The position numbers and the translations under genes were made by a program. This document shows positions 10,620 through 21,300 of a stretch of DNA of 64,000 nucleotides, in pieces. Positions within the stretch are counted from its first letter, which is position 1, and every line of letters begins with the position of its first letter. The notes beneath the pieces were generated by a model, which was not told the origin of the DNA, did not search any database, and saw only the letters and a program-made list of their open reading frames with translations. The DNA comes from Elgaria multicarinata webbii (lineage: Eukaryota; Chordata; Lepidosauria; Squamata; Anguidae), in contig NC_086183.1 of NCBI RefSeq assembly GCF_023053635.1, positions 28,841,501 to 28,905,500 on the forward strand, read 5' to 3'.

Positions 10620-10815
10620 CGTAGGGTATAATGGTCAGAGGGTTGGACGTGAACCAAGGAACTAATCTGTACTCAGTCCTGGGCTGATCCTGGGCTACTC
10701 TCTTACTTTCATCCTAATCTAACTTGTGGGTTGTTGTGAGGATAAATTAAGTGGAGGTTGCGTAATTTATTCCCATGTAAGAGGAAGCAGGGGATGAACA
10801 GGTAATAAAGAATAA
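10620..10815 (+). mobile_element. Diverged CORE-type SINE
   Basis: TATAATGGTCAGAGGGTTGGA head and GGGTTGTTGTGAGGATAAAT core. Older than the copy at 8901. Confidence 0.6.
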
Positions 10816-10959
10816 ATCAATGAAATAAACAGCTCACTGTCATATTCAAAATACCATTGCATGTCAGCTATTTTTTGTATACGTGCCAAACATTTAACAG
10901 GTCTTCCTCCTGTACACTGGACAGCAGGCTCTCTTGTAAAAATTAAGAAAGTTGGGACT

Positions 10960-11072
10960 CAATGCTAGGTATGTTTAGACAGAAAAAAATGGCCCACAAC
11001 TCCCAGTATGGCTGGCTGGGGCATGCTGGGAGTTATAGGACATTTTTCTGTCTAAATATGCCTAGCATTGTG
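10960..11072. mobile_element. Short palindromic MITE
   Basis: GCTAGGTATGTTTAGACAG at one end and CTGTCTAAATATGCCTAGC at the other, arms near-complementary through CAACTCCCAG/CTGGGAGTT. Confidence 0.75.
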
Positions 11073-11114
11073 CCCTAAAGCATGCTTGTCATTTATCTCA
11101 ATGCCAGGAAAGGC

Positions 11115-11262
11115 TTACCTGCCCAAGGCCAGATCTACCCCAAGCAAGATGACATTTTGAAAATGGTTTAAAAACTATGTATGGAGTGTGTCCTGGGCCC
11201 CACAGTTGTCACACTGTTATAAACCATTTTAAAGCAGCAGCGTAGATCCTGCCCAAGACTCA
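11115..11262. mobile_element. MITE family C copy
   Basis: Shares TTTGAAAATGGTTTAAAAAC, CAGTTGTCAC and AAACCATTTTAAAGCAG with copies at 23228 and 51575. Confidence 0.75.
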
Positions 11263-11308
11263 GGAGCAGGGACAGAAAACAAGGCTTGCAGCTAGTGGTT
11301 GGCACAAG

Positions 11309-11503
11309 AGCAGTGGTTGCCAACTGACCGGGGCAGGGAAACAGTGTGGTTTCGCTCTTGTGCCTTTAACAAGAGCTTCGTTGGTCAAAATAAGTAGGTG
11401 ATGTGCTCCATGGCATGGAAGAAAGTGTTTCTTGGCTTGTGCCTGGGCACATCGCGGCTATTAAAGGCACAGCAAGAGGGGCCAGTAAAAACGTTGGCAA
11501 CTC
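11309..11503. mobile_element. MITE family D copy
   Basis: GTTGCCAAC at the left and GTTGGCAAC at the right, with CTTGTGCCTTTAAC / TTAAAGGCACAG arms. Lies 75 bp before the candidate terminal exon of gene B. Confidence 0.8.
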
Positions 11504-11578
11504 TAAGAGGTTCACTGTTAGATGCTCTGTAAGGGGACGTTTGCTTCTCACCCATAAACGGCCTTTGTCTTTGCACAG

Positions 11579-11750
11579 ACTGAAGCTGCTCGCCTGGGAT
11601 TCTTTACTCTCTACTTCTGGAGACCCCAGGAAAACGAAGATGCAGTTCGCTGGCCAGTGGTGGATCTCAAGGAGGAATCAGCTTTCCACCAGCACTCCTC
11701 TTGCCTTCCCCTTTAAAAAAACCAACCCCTCAATAAAATCCTCATTGCCA
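11579..11750 (+). other. Candidate 3'-terminal exon of CEACAM-like gene B
   Basis: A good acceptor (CCTTTGTCTTTGCACAG) ends at 11578. In the fixed phase 1 the first codons become Asn then TGA, so the open frame would end at residue 131, just after the V domain. A polyA signal AATAAA follows at 11732-11737. This would make a secreted single-V-domain protein with no membrane anchor. It is inference only: another, membrane-anchoring 3' exon may exist further on and was not recognised. Confidence 0.35.
11732..11737 (+). terminator. Possible polyadenylation signal AATAAA
   Basis: The hexamer lies 154 nt after the candidate terminal acceptor of CEACAM-like gene B. The context is otherwise non-repetitive. 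Confidence 0.35.
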
Positions 11751-11759
11751 ACTCAAAAC

Positions 11760-12530
11760 GTCTAAATGGGTACTTTCCCCCCCCCCAAAAAAAGATGATG
11801 TTCAGAGAATCTCTAAACATTGCATATGCTAGATGCAAATTTTGGAATATTATAATTTAACTTGAAGTACAGTCCATCTCGCCATCGTGCAAGGGACCGT
11901 GGCCAGACCTGCCTCTTCAGTCTGCTGTTCAGATGCTCACTGGGGATGAGTGACCGTTCTAGGGTTTGGTCTTTTTAATTTGGACCAGAGCCTCACCTTC
12001 ATGAGCAAGGGAGGAGTACGTATTCTTGTTATTTTCTGCAGTATGATGAAATCAGCTCTGCTACATCATTGTTACATACAGAAGCCAACAGTCCCTAAAA
12101 ACCAGCTTCCCCCAGTAATGCCATTCTAAAAAAAACCAAAAAAAAAAACCTGGATATCCCGATTCTTCTGAAATATTATGGGATTTTCTACTGTGTGCAG
12201 CCAAGGTTGTGCTACAAAGCACCCATTAGAGGGCGCTGTTCCATGTATGGTTATGAGGTGGGAAAGTTTTCAGTTACAGACCATGTGGTCACCCCTCTCC
12301 ACCTGTGTAATGCACCCCGTTACAATTGCGCAAGAGAAGTAGGAAGAAAAGCCCCAGTAAGGAAACACGATTTCCCCTTAATCTAAAGAAGCCCAATGTC
12401 TTTGTACTTACAGGCAGAGCACAATGGAAATAAAAGAATTTCTATTAAGCCCGCTGACTTCTGCAGCCATTGCTCAAATCAGCCACTAGTCACCATAACC
12501 ATTTCCACTAGGTGTCACCATAACCACAGC
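11760..12530. other. Gene-free stretch
   Basis: AT-rich with A-runs. No repeat family or coding signal recognised. Confidence 0.4.
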
Positions 12531-12539
12531 TGCAGATAG

Positions 12540-12883
12540 GGTCACCACGTTTACGTCCTAGTCCTTGCTCCTCTGCTTTTAACAGCAGCCTGGATCACAG
12601 AAATTTGGTAGTGAGGTATTGGATAAAAGTGTATGTGGAAGCTTTGTTTCTGCATGTCAGGCAGTGCTGTTAAAGGCACAGAAAACAAAATCAAAAACTG
12701 GTGACGCTTCATGACTGCAAATGAAGCCTCTAACAGTCGCTTTGTTTTCAGACATAGCAAGAAATGATTATCTCCTTGCAATGAAAAAGCCCCACCTGAT
12801 AATTTCTGATGTCAAGCTGGTGTTAACGGCACAGGAGCAGCCCAAGGCCCTTTTAGATGGTTAGTTGGCAACCCCGCCCTAGT
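12540..12883. mobile_element. MITE family D copy (long)
   Basis: Arms with TGCTCCTCTGCTTTTAACAG and GTTAACGGCACAGGAGCAG, ends in GTTGGCAACCCC. Confidence 0.7.
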
Positions 12884-12993
12884 ATCTAGCCTGGAGTATA
12901 TTGATTGCTAATCCTTTTTTCCCCTTTGAGCAAGAGTTGTGCAGGCTCTTCCCCCTCAGCCGCTTCCTGGCAGGGGCCGTGGAATCATGGAAC

Positions 12994-13003
12994 GGGACTT
13001 TCC
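12994..13003. promoter_or_regulatory. NF-kB decamer GGGACTTTCC upstream of BCL3
   Basis: An exact match, 8.3 kb upstream of BCL3 in a repeat-poor patch (12890-13370). It could be chance. Confidence 0.2.
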
Positions 13004-13369
13004 AAACAGCTGACGGCTGGGAAACCTGGTCTTTGGGTTTAGGGGGTGGAAACAATGGTAGGAATTGCTCCTATTCTCATTGTCCCTGTTCCTTGGAGAT
13101 CGTGGCGGAGGGCTTGCCTGGCCAGTTTTTGTAAGTGCAAAGGAGAACATGCAAATGAGAGCAATCTAAGCCCCTCCCCTTGCCGTGTGACTTCCCAACC
13201 CATTGCCTCCCTCCCTCTGCTGCTTTTCTTATAATGGAAAAAGCAACAACAGCATGGCTACTTTAATAGCAGTATTGATTCAGATCCCATTAGCATGCAA
13301 ATTCAGGAGTCCTGTGCTTTTAAAAATCCTGTCCAAGAGGGAATGTCAGTAGTTGGAGATGCAGCAAAC

Positions 13370-13555
13370 CTGAGGTCTATTTAGCCCAGTATTGCCAACA
13401 CTGACTGGCAGCACCGTCTGACCAGGGTTTCAGGCTGGATTTTCCCTCCCCTCCCCTGCCGTCCCAGCCTTATCTGGACATGCCGGAGCTTGAACCTCGG
13501 ACCTTCTGCCTGCAAAGCACGCGCTCTACCACTCAACTATGGCTCTTCTCCATAG
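13370..13555 (-). mobile_element. tRNA-derived SINE
   Basis: The complement of the right end gives a tRNA-like head with A-box GAGTGGTAGAGCG and B-box GGTTCAAGCTCC. The body carries the CAGTATTGCCAACACTGACT motif shared with other copies. Confidence 0.8.
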
Positions 13556-14117
13556 ACGTGACGTTCCGCCCATCTTTAGCTCTTGCGTGGTTATGTTTTC
13601 TTTAATAAACAGCAGGTGTGGGGTGGCAGGAGAGAGGGGTGATTAGATCAGGATTGCTGGGAATGATAGGAGTTGTAGTCCAACACATATGAGGGATGCC
13701 AAGTTGGGGAAAGCTGGGTCAGAGTTTCCAGTGATGGATCTGCACCCTGGCAAGGAAGTCCATTTCTTCCTTTCCCTGTTTGCAAGAACCACAGTCTGTA
13801 CAAATAGCAGAAGCAAGTGGTAAAGCTTTTCCTGGGACTGAACCACTTAAAACTTCAAAAGCGGGGAGGGGGGCTGAGTGGCAGGTTCCATGTCTGAATG
13901 ATCCTTGACTGGAAGGATGGAAATACTCCCTGCATCTTTCCCACCCCCCAAAAAGGGGGGGGGGGGGCGCTCAGCCTTCTCTCTCCCAGTCTTCTATGAA
14001 CATTGTTTGGGTGTTCTCTGAGAACATGTAAATCGGAATCGTAAGGTCTTGAAGCCTGAACTGGTACAGTCAAGGAAAAAGCTTTCCCACTTTGTTCCAT
14101 CAATCTTACAAACCTGT

Positions 14118-14250
14118 CTTCCCCAAAGCAGCACCCTCCAGATGTCTTGGACTACAACTCCCATCATCCTACATCCAGGCTCCTGGTGGTTGGGGATTGT
14201 GGGGATTGTAGTCAGACATCCAGTAGTCACCAGCTTGGGAGAAGCTGCTA
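14118..14250. mobile_element. Palindromic MITE family B copy
   Basis: CCTCCAGATGTCTTGGACTA and GACTACAACTCCCATCATCC with the complementary GGATTGTAGTC arm. A common squamate repeat; a fragment also lies at 13645-13720. Confidence 0.75.
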
Positions 14251-14361
14251 TAAAATGTTCCAATAATGTGTTCTATAATTTCCTATGCATTTCTAACGGC
14301 ACAGGGAAAACTGAAAGGAAAGAGAAAAACTGACACAGAATCCAGATATGTTTAGCATTTA

Positions 14362-14560
14362 GTGATTTATTTATATTTATTTATTTTATTTATTTATTTA
14401 TTACATTTTTATACCGCCCAATAGCCGAAGCTCTCTGGGCGGTTCACAAAAATTAAAACCACAATAAAACAACCAACAGGTTAAAAGCACAATTACAAAA
14501 CACAGTATAAAAAGCACAACCAGGATAAAACCATGCAATCAGGGACAGACAGGAAGGACT
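14362..14560 (-). mobile_element. L2-type LINE 3' end
   Basis: (TTTA)n tail then ATACCGCCCAATAGCCGAAG. Confidence 0.8.
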
Positions 14561-14984
14561 ACTGATATATATGTGTATATATATAATTCTTTCCATTCTG
14601 TTGTCTGCCTTGAATTAGGATAGATAGCATTAGTTAGAAATCTTTTTAAAAATATTAAAAATTGATACCGGATCACCTTGCTTTCTTCTTCTTTCTAATT
14701 CCAAGTTTCTAGACCTCATGACATGGAAGAAATTTAAACTGAAAATTCACAGATAATGTTTGCTCAAGGCTTGGAACAATAGTTCCCACTGCTCTTTTGG
14801 CTTTTATCTCTCTAAAATCTCGATTGCTGCAGGACAAAACACAGATATCAGCCTTTGAAGCTAACCACGTCTGGGCCAAGCTAGTACTTGAAAATCAGTT
14901 GGGAACCAAAGATCTTATAAGCTCTTTCGAGGAAGAACAGGTCACACCATAAGCTGCCACATCATTATCCAGAGATCTGACTAA

Positions 14985-15178
14985 GGTTGCCACCTTTTCC
15001 CCCCCCAGCCCTGCTCCTGTGCTCTTAATGGCAGCCTGATACAAAGAAATTGGGCAGGCAACGCTTTCTTCGTCACTTTACCTCCATCCCTGAGCAATAT
15101 TTTATCTGCTCAATTTCTTCGTGCAAAGCTGATGTTAAAGATAAAGGAGCAGAGCTGGTATATACAACTGGCAATCCT
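14985..15178. mobile_element. MITE family D copy
   Basis: GGTTGCCACC end, CCCTGCTCCTGTGCTCTTAA arm and complementary AAAGGAGCAGAGCTGG arm. Confidence 0.65.
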
Positions 15179-15189
15179 GAATCTGCAAA

Positions 15190-16040
15190 TTATTTATTTA
15201 TTTATTAAAAATCATGACGCAACATTCCGCCCTTGTTCCATCTTTCTTCATCCTCTCTCTGCCTGCCTGTCCGCCTGCCTTCCTTCAGTGGGGTAAAACC
15301 AAGGGCCTGCTTGCCACCGCGGCTGGACAAAGTTGGCTTTTCCGCCCGCTGAATTTCTGCCTATCCGGCCGCTGCGAAAGGCCCAGCAGCAGGGCCAGCA
15401 AAGTAAGACAGTGGCGTCCCAAGTAAGAGTATTGGCTCAGGGAGGGATTTGTAGGTTCAGTTCTTGCTTCCCTACGTAAGCTGTTATGTGACTCATGCCA
15501 TCCATTTCCCGCAGTTACGCTCGAGAAATCCTCCTCCCTGACTCACCCGCGGTTCTCCAGCTTGCAAGTTGCCGAAAACAATGAAGAATGTCTCAATAGG
15601 AATGATGTGGGTGAAACCCCAACAGGCCAGGAGTTCAAGCGTGAACCCGCTTGGTTAAAAAAAAAAAAAAAAAAATCTTTAGAAAGGATAATTCTCTGCA
15701 AGTCCCCCTGTTACTTTTTTCCTGCAGGGAGGTGGGGGAATTTCTGTAGCCCCTCTGAAAAAGGTACACCTAAGCCAATCTTTTCAACCTGGCCTCCTCC
15801 AGGGGTGTTGGACTACAATGCCCAGCACGCCCTAGCCAGAGACTTCAAAGTCAGGGAAATGATTAAATGAATGGCAACCATGGATTGGGAACTACCATGA
15901 AATAGAGATATTGGTTTGGTCACTTGATCGCTTAGTCATATCCGTGTTCACGAATAGCAAGTAACCTTTGATTTCACACATTGACAGGCTCCCTGGGCAG
16001 GCTTGAGTGGGTGTGTAAAGCTGGTGGAGCCAGAACCGTT
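15190..16040. other. Gene-free stretch
   Basis: A (TTTA)n run, A-run at 15657, and a family B MITE scrap at 15773-15850. No coding signal. Confidence 0.45.
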
Positions 16041-16042
16041 CA

Positions 16043-16119
16043 TCCAGTGGCAGCTGGTGGCTCTGATGTCAGTGGGGCTGTGAATATGCTCTGAGTTTCA
16101 GTCAGAACTCTAAAGGTGC
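16043..16119. mobile_element. MITE family A, left arm
   Basis: CAGTGGCAGCTGGTGGCTCT to GTCAGAACTCTAAAGG. Confidence 0.75.
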
Positions 16120-16639
16120 AGCGTGAACTACCAGTGCTGACACATGCAGAATAAAGTTGAACCATGTACATTGATGGTGCTATATAAATAAATAATAATA
16201 ATAATAACTATTACTTCTAACGGCTTGCAAACCAAGGCCTAAAAATTGCATTAGCTGTTTTGGCTGCTGCATCACAGCGCTGGCTCCTATTCGCTTGCGA
16301 GCGACTGCAATCCCACGATCCTTCTCCCATGCTCTGCTGCTAACCCAGGAATCCCCCGCCCTATCCTTGTGCATTTGATTGCTTGGTTGTTGTTGCTGGC
16401 TGAAAATACAAAACATTGCTTTTGGCCCTGTTGAATTTCATGCTGTTAGTTTCAGCCCAGTTTTTCATTGAGGTTGTTTTGAATGTTATGATTAGTCAGA
16501 TGTTCCTGACTGTTGCAATGCATGGTTTTTCATGAATGGGGTGTGCTTTGGAACAGCTTTCCAGATTATGAATCAGACAGCAGCAATTGTTTCAGATGAA
16601 TTATTCAGCGAACTTTAGGAAGCGGTCATATACCAAGCC

Positions 16640-16802
16640 AGGCTGCTTGTCTATTTAGGGCCAGAGTTAGCAGCCTTATACTGGGTCTGAAGCTTAGTCC
16701 ACTTAGCTCAGTATTGTCAACACTGACCAGATCTTCAGGGTTTCTGGCAAGATTATTTTCTAGCCCAATCTGGAGAAGTGAGAGACTGAATCTAGGAGCT
16801 TC
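16640..16802 (-). mobile_element. tRNA-derived SINE fragment
   Basis: AGCTCAGTATTGTCAACACTGACCAG body motif shared with 13380, 37590 and 40900. Confidence 0.6.
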
Positions 16803-16803
16803 C

Positions 16804-16853
16804 CAATGGAGGCTGGTGGCTCCAATGTCAGTGGGGCGGTGAATCCGCTCTGG

Positions 16854-16906
<53 letters not shown>

Positions 16907-17402
16907 TGTATCCTGCCTTTTGCCCAATGCTGGGCCTCAAGGCGGCCTTACAACGTTTAAAACATACATTGGGGGGAGGGGAACATAAACGTTTAAAATA
17001 CACAACAAAATTATAAGACATTAACATAGATGGAGGGCCAGATTATTCTCCAAAGGCCTGCTGGAACAAAAAAGTTTTAGCCTGCTTCCGAAAGCCCATC
17101 AAGGAGGGAGCCAGCCTAGCTTCCCCAGGAAGAGAGTTCCAGAGCACCAGAGCAGCCACTGAGAAGGCCCTCTCCCATGTTCCCAAGCGCGCTTGTGAAG
17201 ATGGTGGGACTGAAAGAAGGGCTTCTCCAGAAGATCTTAAAGCACGGGCAGGCTCATAAGGGAGAATATGGTCTTTCAAATAACCTGGACCGAGCCATTT
17301 TAGCCAGAATTCTGAAGGAGGTCCCCAAGATGCTTGCAAACTGAGCAGTTCTTCCATGAAACCTGGAGCAGATTCACAACTTCACTGACATCGGAGCCAC
17401 CA
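16804..17402. mobile_element. MITE family A copy split by an L2 insertion
   Basis: Left arm at 16804-16854 (GGAGGCTGGTGGCTCCAATG) and right arm at 17355-17402 (GAAACCTGGAGCAGATTCAC). Between them sits an L2 3' end in reverse with its (ATT)n tail at 16856-16905. Confidence 0.85.
16856..17347 (-). mobile_element. L2-type LINE 3' end inserted in a MITE
   Basis: Complement reads the L2 C-terminus ([20 protein letters not shown]) and a 3' UTR ending in AAGGCAGGATACAAATAATA repeats. Confidence 0.85.
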
Positions 17403-17406
17403 ATAT

Positions 17407-17695
17407 CATCATCAACTTTATTATGGTCACCAACCAGATTTTACACATACAAAAGAGTAGGGCAAAATTACATACAGATTTGAAAAGTATGCATCAGAAT
17501 CAATTCTGGAGTGACCTTATTCTCATAGCATTCAAAAAGAATTTTGCAAAAGCCTTGATTGTGTCTCTGTCCTCTGTGGCCCTGAAGCACTGAAGAAGTG
17601 CATTAATTTCTAAACTGGTGTCAAGTAATAATTTCTCTCTAATCTTTGTATAATAACAACAGAGTAAAACGTGGACAACTGATTCAATTTCATCA
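17407..17695 (-). mobile_element. LINE 3' fragment with target duplication
   Basis: A 289-bp segment flanked by the 13-bp direct repeat GAGCCACCAATAT (17394-17406 and 17696-17708). A GATGATGAT-type 3' tail on the complement suggests target-primed insertion. Family not identified. Confidence 0.65.
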
Positions 17696-17708
17696 GAGCC
17701 ACCAATAT

Positions 17709-18440
17709 TTTTATTAATATTTATAAAGTGCCATCAATTTTCATGACGCTGTACAGAATAAAACAAGACAAGACAATCTGCCCTATGGCTTATGATCTAA
17801 AATCACCGTAACAGACAGGGGAGGGAGGGGAAAAACCAATAGGGGTAGGGACATTAAAACTAAATACAGACTAGTATGACCACGCTACGGTTAAAAGGCT
17901 TTCAAGAAAAGAAATGTTTTCAAATGAGATTTAAAAACAGAAATTGACGTTGTGGTCCGCAAATGCACTGGAAGAGAATTCCAGGCACAGGGGGCAGAGA
18001 GCGAGAATGGGCGAAGACGAGTGAGAGATGTGGAAACTCTTGGGGAGGTAAGAGACATGGCGTTATTGGAGCAGAGGGCACAGGCAGGGCGATGAAGTGA
18101 AATAAGGGACGAAAGGTAGGGAGAAGCCAGATCATGGCAGGCTTTAAAAGTAAGAAGAAGCAGCTTGTATTGGATTCTATAAGAGATAGGAAGCCAGTGG
18201 AGGGATTTTAAAAGCAGGGTGACATGATCAAAACGATGAGCCAAGAAAATAATCCTAGCCGCCGAATGATGAATGGAGACCAGTGGAGACAAATGAGAAG
18301 AAGGAAGACCAGTCAACAAAAGATTACAATAATCCAGGTGAGAAATAACCAAAGCATGAACAAGGGTCTTGGCGGAAGAGACCGATAGGAACGGTCGAAT
18401 TCTAGTGATGTTGTACAAGAAAAAACGACAAGACTTAGAT
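17709..18440 (-). mobile_element. L2 LINE, 3' half of the reverse transcriptase region
   Basis: An open frame of about 175 codons on the minus strand (17891-18418) with L2 marks: VISHLDYCNLLL, LHWLPISYRIQYKLLLLTFK, CAWNSLPVHLR and FKSHLKTFLF. The 3' UTR includes the GTGCCATCAATTTTCATGACG motif near 17730. 5'-truncated, frame otherwise open. Confidence 0.9.
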
Positions 18441-18497
18441 TCAATATCCTGGATCTTCTACATTCAAGCCACGGGCTCTGCCAGCGAGTAACGGCCT

Positions 18498-18581
18498 GGG
18501 TGGATTCCTGCATTGAGCAGGGGGTTGGACTCGACGGCCTTGTAGGCCCCTTCCAACTCTGCTATTCTATGATTCTATGAT
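18498..18581 (+). mobile_element. CR1 3' tail
   Basis: CATTGAGCAGGGGGTTGGAC through to (ATTCTATG)n. Confidence 0.9.
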
Positions 18582-18604
18582 TTCCCAAAGAGCCCAGTAT
18601 TATT

Positions 18605-18770
18605 TACTTTGAACAACAGCGGCTGTCCGGAATCCCAAACGGAGAGGGGGTCTCTCCCAGTCCTGCCATCCGATCCATTTAACTGGAAGGGCCGGGGATT
18701 GAACCATAAAGCTTCTGTGTGTAAACTGCAAAGCGTGTGCCCTACCAATGAGCTACTGTGGTTGCAGTGC
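18605..18770 (-). mobile_element. tRNA-derived SINE
   Basis: Complement of the right end is a tRNA-like head with B-box GGTTCAATCCCC-type sequence. Confidence 0.75.
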
Positions 18771-18961
18771 CACAAATATCTGAACCATATGAATAGATTT
18801 GGAAGTATAGCAGTTATTACCAGTCAGCGTCAGGACGCACGAATGCTCCATGGGGAAAAAATGCCACCTCTGCACAGTGGCAAATAAATGAGACAAATGC
18901 TCCTGTGAAGCTACAATCAACCACCCAGAGAGGAGGCTACCCTCTCTGGGACTTTTATTGT

Positions 18962-19192
18962 TCTTACTTTTCTATCTCACCTTCTATCCTCTTGCAAGGA
19001 TCCCAAAGCAGCTTACCTGGTCCTCTTCCTCCCCCATTTTATCCCACAACAACCACCTTGTGAGGTAGGCCAGACTGAGTCAGTGAGTGACCTAAAGTCC
19101 CCCAGCAAGCTTCATGGCCAAGTGTGGACTAGAACCCGGATCTCCTGAGTCCCTGTCCAACACCCTAACCCTACACCACACTGGATCTCCAT
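18962..19192 (-). mobile_element. CORE-type SINE
   Basis: Ends CTACACCACACTGGATCT (complement of the head); core ACAACAACCACCTTGTGAGG. Confidence 0.85.
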
Positions 19193-19531
19193 ACTATTGT
19201 GGCCACTTCGCCTCCCAATCAGCCGCTGCAGAGGTTTGGGTAATCCTGCTGCTCCGAGTGGGATTGGAACATGCTCCCATCAATCATGCCGCAAGGTAAT
19301 GACAGGGCCATATGAGCCGCCTCTAGAGGAAGCTTCCTGGCGCACCCCTGCAGGAGTCAGTGTACTCCCACAGTTTCTCTTCCTGAATAAGCATCTTTAG
19401 CCATATTTCAAGTCGACTTTGAATTCCAATTAACCCTCTCGCATCCGAGCGGCTGCCTCTCCAGCTTCGGCCAGCAGGGGGCTTCGTGGCACAGCTCCGA
19501 GCGACCCCGCCTGCCCTTTCGTCCAGTTTTA

Positions 19532-19541
19532 GGGAAATCCC
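19532..19541. promoter_or_regulatory. NF-kB consensus site GGGAAATCCC
   Basis: A perfect match to GGGRNWYYCC, 1.77 kb upstream of the BCL3 start codon in non-repeat sequence. BCL3 is known to be NF-kB inducible. Binding here is inferred. Confidence 0.4.
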
Positions 19542-19742
19542 ACTCGGTCCTCCCCTTCCTCCCTCCCTCCCCCTCCCCCTCGGCAAAGACACGTCACTAG
19601 CACGCCTAGTCAGCAGCTCGGAGCACCGTTGTATCTGGAAGGGGGAGCGAGTGAAGGAGAGAGAAAGAACCGGATGGGCCGGTTCCTACCTACCTCGGGC
19701 TCTTCCTGCCATCCTACGCTTCTGCCTTGCGGGTCAAAAAAA

Positions 19743-19952
19743 GGCGCAGGTTGCCAACTTTTCTCCTCCCTGGCCCTGCTGCTGCTCCTGCGCTTTTAAC
19801 AGCCTGCCTGCCTGCCCTGGAGGGATCTAGCAGACGAAGCTTTTGCTGGCAGGGAGACAAACGGAAGTTTCACCTGGTAGCTTTCTGCGCGCCAGGTTGC
19901 TATTAAGGGCACTGCAAAAGAAAAAGAAAAGAAAAGAAAGTTGGCAACCCCG
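19743..19952. mobile_element. MITE family D copy upstream of BCL3
   Basis: AGGTTGCCAACTTTTCTCC at the left and AGTTGGCAACCCC at the right, with TGCTCCTGCGCTTTTAACAG and TTAAGGGCACTGC arms. Lies between the two kB sites. Confidence 0.8.
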
Positions 19953-20099
19953 TTTTCTCACCTCGTAGCAACCTCAGACACTCGAGGTTTCAGCTGCAGT
20001 CGTAGGCACACGAACCAGAGAGTAAGTCGCGTTGGACGCCCGAGACTTTGTAGTTGTTCTATAGGATTGGGCTGCGCTGGGCTCCAACTCCTTTAAGAG

Positions 20100-21300
20100 C
20101 TTGCTAGCAGGCAGAATTTCAACAGGTGCGGCTCATTCCATCGCTACATATCGGCGGGGAAAGTTTTAACCCGCTAGGGGGAATGGACCGTCGGAGGGGT
20201 TGCCCCGGTGCTGCGCGCAATCCTAGCTCGGGGCCAAGGAAAGAGTTAACTGTCTCTCGAACGCGCCCTGCGGCTTCTTCTCCCTTCCCCTCTCGGGCAT
20301 TTCCGTCCGGGAAAAGGGCCACTCCGGCGAAGCGCCGCCTCCAGCCGGTCTGGGAGCTGGCGATGCGCCCAGGGCGCACCTGGCACGGTTGGCAATGCGC
20401 CCTGGGCGCACGGAACGGGGCTGCCCTCGCCATCCTCCTCCTCCTCCTCCTGCAGCAGCGGCGGCTGCCGGGGAAGAGAGGCGCGGGAGGGGCTGGCGGC
20501 CAGGAGTGGGAGGGGCTGGAGGCGGAACTCCCCTAGGGAGGGGAGGCCGGTAAGGAGGCGTCTGTGAAAGTCCCTGCGCTTCAGCTGAGCGCAGGGGAAG
20601 TCCCGGCTTCTTTCCTCCTCTACCGCGGAGGGTGCGTGAGGCGGGTGTCACCGCCGCCGCCACCACTCGGGATTCACTCGTGGGCGCCCACGGGGCACTG
20701 AGGTCGCTGAGACCGACGCGTTTTGCAGAGGAGAAAGAAAGGAAAGACTTGGCAAACCCTGGAGCGAGGCGATCGGGTGGAATTGGTCTGGTGCCTCCCT
20801 TCCCAAGAAGCCATTCCAGGCACCGGGGAGACTGGGAGCTGCTTGCGGCGACGGCCCCGCACGCACAGCCACTCTCTGCCGCTCTCGGAAAGGACGAAGA
20901 TGACGCCCCCGCCGCGGCTCTCCGCACCCTGTGCGGGAAGGACTCAGGTGTGATCACATGGCGCGTCGATGCTGGTAACCGGGAGAGAAATCGAAACCGG
21001 CCCTGGGGTGCTCGGACAGCCCGTGACACCGGTGCCCGGCTTCTCCCACGCCGAGAAACTTGGAGACCGCGTTGAAAGAGGAGGAGTTCTTTGGTGGGCT
21101 TGTTCAGAGCCAGAAGGGGGGGGGGAGGCTTTCGTTGATCAAGATGAGGAACCGAAGGTGACGGGGGCCCTGCCCTGCCCTCTCAGCACCAAGGGGAGCT
21201 GACTAGGTGGGCCACCCCGCACAGAGCTGGGGCTGCAGGAGCCGGGAGAAAGCTCGGCCTGGCGGCCCGTCCGTTTGGGTGGCGAGAAGGACCCGGCAAC
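20100..21300 (+). promoter_or_regulatory. BCL3: BCL3 promoter and 5' UTR, GC-rich island
   Basis: The stretch is strongly GC- and CpG-rich compared with the AT-rich flanks and runs into exon 1. No TATA box is evident. It holds an NF-kB-type site at 20595 and a (TCC)n tract near 20430. Long open frames on both strands here look like products of base composition, not genes: they have no recognisable domains and overlap each other. The transcription start cannot be fixed from sequence alone. Confidence 0.7.
20595..20604. promoter_or_regulatory. NF-kB-like site GGGAAGTCCC
   Basis: Fits GGGRNNYYCC, within the GC island about 700 bp upstream of the BCL3 ATG. It is a plausible proximal element for NF-kB feedback. 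Confidence 0.4.

Noticed and set aside
13480-13555. tRNA gene on the minus strand
   Set aside because: tRNA-like A and B boxes, but it is the head of a SINE with the body attached; similar heads occur at 18700, 41600 and 51070.
17891-18418. 175-codon minus-strand frame as a host gene
   Set aside because: L2 LINE reverse transcriptase tail.
20223-21029. 268-codon open frame on the minus strand
   Set aside because: Lies in the BCL3 CpG island, is Arg/Pro/Ala-rich with no domain, and overlaps other equally long frames; a product of GC content.
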